A stretch of 64,000 nt of DNA from DASWJS01 sp036397035 (GTDB lineage: Bacteria > Actinomycetota > AC-67). Within the stretch, counting starts at the first letter, position 1. Every line of letters begins with the position of its first letter. Below, in pieces: positions 58,763-64,000 of this stretch. The stretch covers positions 1 through 64,000 of the forward strand of contig DASWJS010000018.1 in the NCBI GenBank assembly GCA_036397035.1. Direction: 5' to 3'. The notes below the pieces were generated by a model. The model ran no database searches, was not told the origin of the DNA, and saw nothing but the letters and a program-made list of their open reading frames with translations. A program made the position numbers and the translations under genes.

Positions 58763-59209
58763 ATGAAGCCTTCCCGGCCTGTGCTGATCGTCGACGACAA
58801 CGCCGACGTGCGCATGCTCTACGAGCGGGTGCTGATGTCGGCGGGCTACACCGTCGCTCACGCGTCGGACGCGCGCGAGGCGCTGGACTCGATCGCGGCA
58901 GGGCTGCCCTCGATCGTGCTGCTCGACGTGCTGCTGCCGGGCGGACTGGACGGGTGGGAAACGCTGGAGACGATCCGCGCGACCGAGGCGTCCGCCGCCC
59001 TGCCGGTCATCATGTGCACGGTCAAGCGTTCCAGCGAGGACCAGCAGCGCGGGTGGACGCTCGGCTGCGACGGCTTCATGATCAAAGCCTTCAACCCGTG
59101 GGAGCTGCAGACCCTCATCGACGAGGTGCTCGCGCGCACGCCCGAGGAGCGAGCCGCCGAGCGCGCGCGCAACCTCAAGCGCGCCACCGAAGGGCTCGAA
59201 GGCGTCTGA
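58763..59209 (+). CDS. single-domain response regulator
   Basis: A 148-residue receiver domain: VLIVDDNADVRML with the acidic pocket, the phospho-acceptor Asp in IVLLDVLLPGG, and the Lys in FMIKAFNP. There is no output domain; a short charged tail follows. It shares the segment MCTVKRSSEDQQRG with the regulator at 63.5 kb (MCTVKSSPEDLVRG), which suggests paralogues or a shared partner. Confidence 0.92.
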   Translation: MKPSRPVLIVDDNADVRMLYERVLMSAGYTVAHASDAREALDSIAAGLPSIVLLDVLLPGGLDGWETLETIRATEASAALPVIMCTVKRSSEDQQRGWTLGCDGFMIKAFNPWELQTLIDEVLARTPEERAAERARNLKRATEGLEGV

Positions 59210-59238
59210 GCGCGACCGCCGCGCCGCGCCCACGCCGC

Positions 59239-59244
59239 TAGACT
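59239..59244 (+). promoter_or_regulatory. candidate -10 box of the rhomboid gene
   Basis: TAGACT lies 8 nt before the ATG at 59253, without a Shine-Dalgarno sequence; the same hexamer precedes galU and the P450 gene. Confidence 0.45.
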
Positions 59245-59252
59245 CGCCCTTC

Positions 59253-60125
59253 ATGCCCGAACAACCGTGCTTCTTTCATCCCGACCGCATGACGCTGGTC
59301 TCGTGTACGCGATGCGAGCGGCCGATCTGTCCCGACGACATGATCGACGCGCCGGTCGGCATCCAATGCCCGATCTGCGCCGGGCGGATGCGCGAGGGCG
59401 CGATGGGGCAGGCCGCATATCGCGCGCGCACGGCCATCGGCGGCACGCGCACGGGACGCAGGATCGCCGCGATCTCCGCGACGCGCGTGGTGATCGGGAT
59501 CAACCTCGCGGTCTTCGCCGCGATGCTGCTGACGGGCGAGCCGACGAGCGCCAGGACGCTGGTTCGATTCGGCGCGCTCGTCGGCGGCGTGTTGCCGCTG
59601 GACGAGTGGTGGCGGATCGCGACGTCGATGTTCATCCACATCGGCTTCCTGCACCTGGCGTTCAACATGTACGCGCTGTTCCTGTTCGGCACACCGGTCG
59701 AAAGGCGCTACGGCACGACGCGCTTCCTGGCGCTGTACCTGCTGAGCGGGCTCGGCGGCGGAGCGGCGTCGCTGGTCTTCACCGACGCGCTCATCTCGGC
59801 CGGCGCGTCCGGGGGCGTATTCGGCGTGCTCGGCGCGTGGATCGCGATCTACCTCGCGCACCGGTCGATGCCGGGCGCGGCGGCGCAGCTTCGCAGCCTG
59901 TTCCTCCTGGTCGCGATCAACCTCGCCATCGGCTTCACGGCGGGCGGGATCGACAACGCCGCGCACCTCGGCGGGCTCGCCGCCGGCTTCGTCATCGGGA
60001 CGGGCCTGGAGTACGCGGGCCGCTCGCCCCAGCGCGCGCCGGTCGCGCTCGCCGGTTACCTGGTCGTGATCGTCGTGGCGGTGCTCGCCATCCGCGCCAA
60101 TGCCGTTCCGACGCTGGGTCTGTAG
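59253..60125 (+). CDS. rhomboid-family intramembrane serine protease with N-terminal zinc-binding motif
   Basis: A 290-residue protein. The N-terminal ~45 residues hold a B-box-like Cys/His cluster (CFFHPDRMTLVSCTRCERPIC, then CPIC). Six membrane segments follow, with the rhomboid catalytic Ser in GASGGVFG and the catalytic His in NAAHLGGLAAG. FIHIGFLHLAFNMYAL supplies the conserved His/Asn region. It cleaves membrane proteins within the lipid bilayer; the substrate is unknown. Confidence 0.92.
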   Translation: MPEQPCFFHPDRMTLVSCTRCERPICPDDMIDAPVGIQCPICAGRMREGAMGQAAYRARTAIGGTRTGRRIAAISATRVVIGINLAVFAAMLLTGEPTSARTLVRFGALVGGVLPLDEWWRIATSMFIHIGFLHLAFNMYALFLFGTPVERRYGTTRFLALYLLSGLGGGAASLVFTDALISAGASGGVFGVLGAWIAIYLAHRSMPGAAAQLRSLFLLVAINLAIGFTAGGIDNAAHLGGLAAGFVIGTGLEYAGRSPQRAPVALAGYLVVIVVAVLAIRANAVPTLGL

Positions 60126-60129
60126 CGAG

Positions 60130-61005
60130 CTACACGCGAGCCGCCATCCCCTCGACGCGCGCGCGCAGCTCGGCGTCCGCGAGGCGATCGCACCAGGCGC
60201 CGAACTCCTCGCCGGGACCCGTCCACCGCCAGTCCTGGACCTCGCCGGTGACCGGCGTGTCCTCCCGCAGCGTCGCGAGGTCCCGGTAGAGCAGCGCCTC
60301 GGCCATCTGCTCGGCGAGCGTCGCGGCGAGCCGTTCGGCGCCGCGCACCGAGACGTCCCAGTCGCTCGCTCGCGCGGGGATCGCCTCTAGGTGCTCGTAG
60401 CGGCCGAGCACCGCCGCCGCCGACTTGGCGCCCCAGCCGGGAAGGCCGGGGAAGCCGTCGGCCGAGTCCCCGGTCAGCGCCAGCAGGTCCGGGATCGAGC
60501 GCGGACCGACGCCGAACTTCGCGCGCACCCCGTCCTCGTCGCGCACGATCCGCTGCCTGCGGTCGAGCTGCACGACGCGAGCGTCGCGCACGCACTGGGC
60601 GAGGTCCTTGTCGGGCGTGCAGATCAGGACCTGCTCGACCGGACCGGCCGACGACGCCCTCGCCGCTCCCGCGGCGAGGGCGTCGTCGGCCTCCCACTCG
60701 ACCATCGGCCAGACGGTGACGCCCATCGCCACGAGCGCTTCCTCCAGCGGGACGAACTGGCCGAGCAGCACCGGGTCCATCCCCGCGCTCGACTTGTAGC
60801 CGGGGTAGAGGTCGTTGCGGAAGGACTCGATCACGTGGTCGGTCGCGACGGCCACGTGCGTCGCGCCCGACTCCAGCAAGCCCACGATCGAGCGGACGAC
60901 GCCGGCGACCGCGCCCACCTCCTCGCCGTGCGCGTTGGTCACGGGCGGGACCGCGTAGTAGTGACGGAACAGTTCGTAGGTACCGTCGACCAGGTGGACG
61001 AGCAC
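60130..61005 (-). CDS. 5'-3' exonuclease (PolA N-terminal-like)
   Basis: A 291-residue FEN-type nuclease: VHLVDGTYELFRHYYA at the start, the acidic EWEADDALAAGA and CTPDKDLAQCV, and the helix-hairpin-helix DNA-binding stretch ALTGDSADGFPGLPGWGAKSA. It corresponds to the 5' nuclease part of DNA polymerase I as a free protein. GTG 61005 has no Shine-Dalgarno sequence and lies 6 nt after a TACACT box. It is convergent with the rhomboid gene. Confidence 0.9.
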   Translation of the reverse strand: MLVHLVDGTYELFRHYYAVPPVTNAHGEEVGAVAGVVRSIVGLLESGATHVAVATDHVIESFRNDLYPGYKSSAGMDPVLLGQFVPLEEALVAMGVTVWPMVEWEADDALAAGAARASSAGPVEQVLICTPDKDLAQCVRDARVVQLDRRQRIVRDEDGVRAKFGVGPRSIPDLLALTGDSADGFPGLPGWGAKSAAAVLGRYEHLEAIPARASDWDVSVRGAERLAATLAEQMAEALLYRDLATLREDTPVTGEVQDWRWTGPGEEFGAWCDRLADAELRARVEGMAARV

Positions 61006-61011
61006 GGCGCG

Positions 61012-61017
61012 AGTGTA
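61012..61017 (-). promoter_or_regulatory. candidate -10 box of the exonuclease gene
   Basis: Minus-strand TACACT lies 6 nt before the GTG start. Confidence 0.4.
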
Positions 61018-61162
61018 CGAGGGGACTAGTCCGTCCTGCTCATGGCATCACGCGATCGGAGCGTTACCCTTGTTATTCCCACTCCGTAGGAAGGGTCCTA
61101 CACTGCGGGAACGAGGGCCATCGCCGTCGTCTTCATCACTCTCCGGCGCCCCCGCCTATCGA

Positions 61163-62782
61163 ATGTTACGTCGACGGAACGCGGACGAAGCCGCCGAGCG
61201 CCGCCTGAAGGTCCTCGAGGCAGGCAGGCGCATGCGCTCGCACCTCGACACCGAGAAGGTCGTATCGGGGCTCGTGCGCGAGGTGCGCGACGCCGTCCCC
61301 GCCGAGTCGGTCGAGGTCTGGCTCGCCGCGGGCGAGGCCATGCCGAAGCTCGCGGTCCGGCTGGGCGCGGCGCTGTCGAACCTGGACGCGGACGGCGTCC
61401 CGGCTTCGGTGCGCAAAGCCGCCGCCCGGCGTCGGCCGATCGAGGCGCAAACCGGCCGGGGGCCGGAGAAGGCCGTCGCGATCGCAGGACCCCGCGCGGG
61501 CTTCCTCGGCGTCCTGGGCGTGGCGGGCGCGCGGCTCAGCCCGGCCGACATGACGTTCCTGGAAGACGTGTCGAACGAGGCCGGCGCGGCGCTCGAGCTG
61601 GCCGCCACGTACGAGCAAGCGGAGTCGCGGCGCGAACGCTCCGAGGCGATCCTCGGGCGCGTCGGCGACGCGATCGTGATCACCGACCGCTCGGGTCGCA
61701 TCGTCGAATGGAACCGCGCCGCCGAGGTCATGTTCGGCACGCGAGCGCGCGACGCGATCGCACGCTCGTGCTCGGTGGTGCTCGGGCTGAACATGGACGA
61801 TCAGCCCGTCGCCTGCGCGACCGCATGCCCGCTGTTGAAACAGGACTCGCTGGAGGAGCGGCAGCTCTGGCGAGCCGGCGGCAACGGGCGCACGCAGCCG
61901 ATCCTGGCCAACGTCGCGCGCATCGACGACGCGGAGGGGAACGTGTTCGAGGTCATCCACTCCTTCCGCGACATCACCAAGCTGAAGGAGGCCGACGACG
62001 CCAAGGCGATGTTCCTGGCGACCGCGTCCCACGAGCTGAAGACGCCGCTGACCGTGATCAAGGGCTTCGCGCAGATCCTGTCGGAGGTGGGCGACAAGGC
62101 GGCGCCGGAGGAACGGCGCGAGGCGCTGGTCGCCATCGAGCGTCGCACCGACGAGCTGGCCAAGATCGTCGACCGGCTTCTGCTGTCCAGCAAGATCGAA
62201 ACCGGTCGCACCGAGTTGAAGACGGGCCCGTACGAGCTGGACCCGATCTTCCGCGAGCGGTGCGAGTCGTTGCGCGCCGCCTCCGGGCGCGACGTGGTCA
62301 TCGAGACCGCCGGCGCGACGCCCAAGGCGATGGTCGATCCCGACGCGTTCGTCACGGTGCTCGACCACTTGCTCGACAACGCGGTCAAGTATTCGCCGAA
62401 CGGCGAGCCCATTCGCACGCGCCTGTCCCACGACGAGCGCCGGATCGCCCTCGAAGTCGCCGACTCTGGCATCGGGATGGACGCCGAAGAGGCCGGGCAC
62501 TGCTTCGACCGCTTCTGGCAGGCGGAATCGACCGACCGGCGCCGCTTCGGCGGCACGGGGATCGGGCTCTACATCGTGCGCTCGCTCGTGGAGGCGATGG
62601 GCGGGCGCGTCGGCGTGGAGAGTGCGCGCGGCGAAGGCTCGCGCTTTACCGTCTCGCTCAACCGTGGGGACGTCGAGCCGCCGCCGCCCGCCCGCGCGGA
62701 GCCCGCGCAGGGCGTCGGCGAGCAGTCGGTGATCAGAGAGTTCATGCGTCAGGTTGGCATCCGCGACGGGAGGCGAAGATGA
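61163..62782 (+). CDS. soluble GAF-PAS sensor histidine kinase
   Basis: A 539-residue kinase without membrane segments. A GAF domain (about 25-155) is followed by a PAS domain (about 160-275; AIVITDRSGRIVEWN). HisKA carries the phospho-acceptor box TASHELKTPLTVIKGF, and the ATPase domain has DNAVKYS, DSGIGMDAEE and GGTGIGLYIV. It probably senses a small ligand or redox cue. Its stop overlaps the next gene as ATGA, making an operon with a membrane protein and a response regulator. Confidence 0.9.
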   Translation: MLRRRNADEAAERRLKVLEAGRRMRSHLDTEKVVSGLVREVRDAVPAESVEVWLAAGEAMPKLAVRLGAALSNLDADGVPASVRKAAARRRPIEAQTGRGPEKAVAIAGPRAGFLGVLGVAGARLSPADMTFLEDVSNEAGAALELAATYEQAESRRERSEAILGRVGDAIVITDRSGRIVEWNRAAEVMFGTRARDAIARSCSVVLGLNMDDQPVACATACPLLKQDSLEERQLWRAGGNGRTQPILANVARIDDAEGNVFEVIHSFRDITKLKEADDAKAMFLATASHELKTPLTVIKGFAQILSEVGDKAAPEERREALVAIERRTDELAKIVDRLLLSSKIETGRTELKTGPYELDPIFRERCESLRAASGRDVVIETAGATPKAMVDPDAFVTVLDHLLDNAVKYSPNGEPIRTRLSHDERRIALEVADSGIGMDAEEAGHCFDRFWQAESTDRRRFGGTGIGLYIVRSLVEAMGGRVGVESARGEGSRFTVSLNRGDVEPPPPARAEPAQGVGEQSVIREFMRQVGIRDGRRR

Positions 62783-63546
62783 CTGCTGCAGTTGCGGCCG
62801 CAAACATCGTTCTCGGCATCGCGTACACCTCGTACGGGATCATCACCGCGATCGACATGAAGCGAGGATGGCGCACGATGGGGTTCTCGCACTTCGGCGC
62901 CGCCTGGATCTTCATGGCGTTCACCTGCGGGCCCCATCACCTCGAACACGGGCTCCACCTCGCGCTCGCCGGCAGGGTGGGCGGCCCGCTCGACCTGGCG
63001 GCCGTCGCCATCGGCCTGCCGTTCGGCGTGATCTGGCTGCTGCTCCGCCTGGAGGCGCTCTCGGGCGGTCGCGGCGACCGGTTCATCAGCGGCACGCCCT
63101 GGTACCTCGCGATCGGTCCGATGGTCGCGGCGGTCTACGTCACCGCGCTCGGCGCGGCGGCGCTGACGCTGCTTCGCACCTCGGAGGTCGGCTTCGCGCG
63201 GACGGCCGTTCCGAACCTGCTGCTGCTCGGGTTGTACGCGGCGATCGGCGCTGTGCTGTTCAAGACCCAGTTCGAGAACCGGCCGATCGAGGGCGGGTGG
63301 TCGGTGTCCGGGCTCTCGCTCGGCGTGGTGTTCCCGACGTGCGGACTCATGCACACCGTGCACGCGACCTACATGTCCACCGGGCTCTACGAATACGAGT
63401 GGCACGGCTTCACGATCGACTGGCTTGCCGTCCCCGCGGCCGCGTACTTCCTCTGGGTCGTGTGGGCGCTTTACAGGGGAACGCTGTCTGACTGGAACCG
63501 CGCGGCCGACCGGGCCCCGCAGCCGATCGTGGCGGGACGCGCGTGA
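62779..63546 (+). CDS. polytopic membrane protein of unknown function between kinase and response regulator
   Basis: A 255-residue protein with about seven hydrophobic segments and His-rich loops (AFTCGPHHLEHGLHLAL; GLMHTVHATY). I know no family. The histidines could bind metal or haem. It starts by an ATGA overlap with the kinase and ends by a GTGA overlap with the regulator. It may be the membrane sensor that feeds the soluble kinase (inference). Confidence 0.7.
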   Translation: MTAAVAAANIVLGIAYTSYGIITAIDMKRGWRTMGFSHFGAAWIFMAFTCGPHHLEHGLHLALAGRVGGPLDLAAVAIGLPFGVIWLLLRLEALSGGRGDRFISGTPWYLAIGPMVAAVYVTALGAAALTLLRTSEVGFARTAVPNLLLLGLYAAIGAVLFKTQFENRPIEGGWSVSGLSLGVVFPTCGLMHTVHATYMSTGLYEYEWHGFTIDWLAVPAAAYFLWVVWALYRGTLSDWNRAADRAPQPIVAGRA

Positions 63547-63974
63547 GAGTCCTCGTCGTCGACGACAACGACGACATCGCGCTGCTGATCGAGCGGGCGC
63601 TGGGCCTGGCCGACATCGCGTCGATCCGCATCAACGACGGCCGGGCCGCGGCCGCGACCGTCACCCGCGAACACCCCGACGTCGTCGTGCTCGACGTGCA
63701 GATGCGCGACTTCACCGGCTGGGAGGCGCTGGAGGAGCTGCGGTCCGACGGCGGACCGGGCGCCGACGTCCCCGTGCTGATGTGCACCGTGAAGTCGAGC
63801 CCGGAGGATCTCGTGCGCGGCTACGAGCTGGGATGCGACGGGTACCTCACAAAGCCGTTCAGCATCAACGAGCTGACCGAGCGCGTGCGCGCGCTGGCGG
63901 CCATGTCGGTGGACGAGCGTCACGCCGCCCGCAAGGAACGCCTGGAGGAGGCCCGCGCCCAGCTCGACCGGTAG
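63543..63974 (+). CDS. single-domain response regulator coupled to the kinase operon
   Basis: A 143-residue receiver: VLVVDDNDDIALLI, phospho-acceptor Asp in VVVLDVQMRDF, Thr/Ser in LMCTVKSSPED, Lys in YLTKPFSINELTERV. A short Arg/Glu-rich tail follows instead of an output domain. The GTG start overlaps the membrane protein stop. It is the likely partner of the kinase two genes upstream. Confidence 0.92.
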   Translation: MRVLVVDDNDDIALLIERALGLADIASIRINDGRAAAATVTREHPDVVVLDVQMRDFTGWEALEELRSDGGPGADVPVLMCTVKSSPEDLVRGYELGCDGYLTKPFSINELTERVRALAAMSVDERHAARKERLEEARAQLDR

Positions 63975-63977
63975 CGT
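63972..63977 (+). promoter_or_regulatory. candidate -10 box overlapping the response regulator stop codon
   Basis: TAGCGT begins with the TAG stop of the regulator and lies 8 nt before ATG 63986. Confidence 0.35.
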
Positions 63978-63985
63978 GTGCGGTC

Positions 63986-64000
63986 ATGCGAGTGACCGTG
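63986..64000 (+). CDS. probable start of the next gene (cut by window end)
   Basis: ATG followed by CGA GTG ACC GTG (MRVTV) runs off the window. The only support is position: the TAGCGT box 8 nt upstream matches the pattern seen before other genes here. Confidence 0.3.

Overview
The window is a high-GC stretch of chromosome, most likely from a deep-branching or poorly characterised member of the Actinomycetota. The lineage call rests on gene content: SigE-type ECF sigma factor, LLM/F420-type oxidoreductase, GlpX-type fructose-bisphosphatase, FmdB zinc ribbon, many GTG starts, many short secreted proteins and several genes that look leaderless. No 16S rRNA or other decisive marker is present, so the lineage is an inference.

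Layout. 0.1-8.4 kb: a membrane-linked ECF sigma factor and secreted hydrolases (CocE-like, ceramidase-like), a class II aldolase and a lipoprotein. 8.5-28 kb: mostly housekeeping and signalling genes (typA, a Usp-like protein, a histidine kinase, bfr/bfd, a CAP protein, glpX, a HAD phosphatase, a diiron protein, a sigE pair, fmdB-mtnP-uppP, 5-FTHF cyclo-ligase, a diguanylate cyclase, galU, a translin-like protein and an ABC exporter). 28.0-40.4 kb: a genomic island starting at a tRNA-Ala(CGC) gene. Two partial copies of the tRNA 3' end mark the island's far end and an internal boundary. It carries one long same-strand operon, hsdM - PD-(D/E)XK/DUF5655-like protein - abiEi - abiEii - hsdS - hsdR - HEPN-like protein. 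A truncated small gene follows, then a DUF4143-type ATPase between the two repeat copies. No integrase is visible. 40.5-46.5 kb: an AniA-like copper nitrite reductase with an extra cupredoxin domain, an FAD monooxygenase, an HD-GYP/LuxR regulator and a BBE-type FAD oxidase. 46.6-55.4 kb: mainly secreted or cell-surface proteins (LVIVD, Calx-beta, two small secreted proteins, hydrolases), with an EEP nuclease, a VOC protein and a nucleotide cyclase. 55.5-64 kb: a PucR-type regulator, P450 with a carotenoid gene, a rhomboid protease, a 5'-3' exonuclease, and a translationally coupled histidine kinase - membrane protein - response regulator operon.

Functional themes. The island operon combines a complete type I restriction-modification system with an AbiE toxin-antitoxin pair embedded between hsdM and hsdS, plus two further nuclease-like proteins. 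All are tightly spaced or overlapping, which suggests a layered defence unit. The chromosomal flanks are rich in one- and two-component signalling and c-di-GMP or cyclic-nucleotide enzymes.

Two genome-wide expression habits stand out. First, many genes lack a Shine-Dalgarno sequence but have a TANNNT box 6-10 nt before the start codon. In at least five gene pairs the upstream gene's stop codon (TAG or TAA) forms the first three bases of that box. Second, three genes appear to start at CTG behind a good Shine-Dalgarno sequence.
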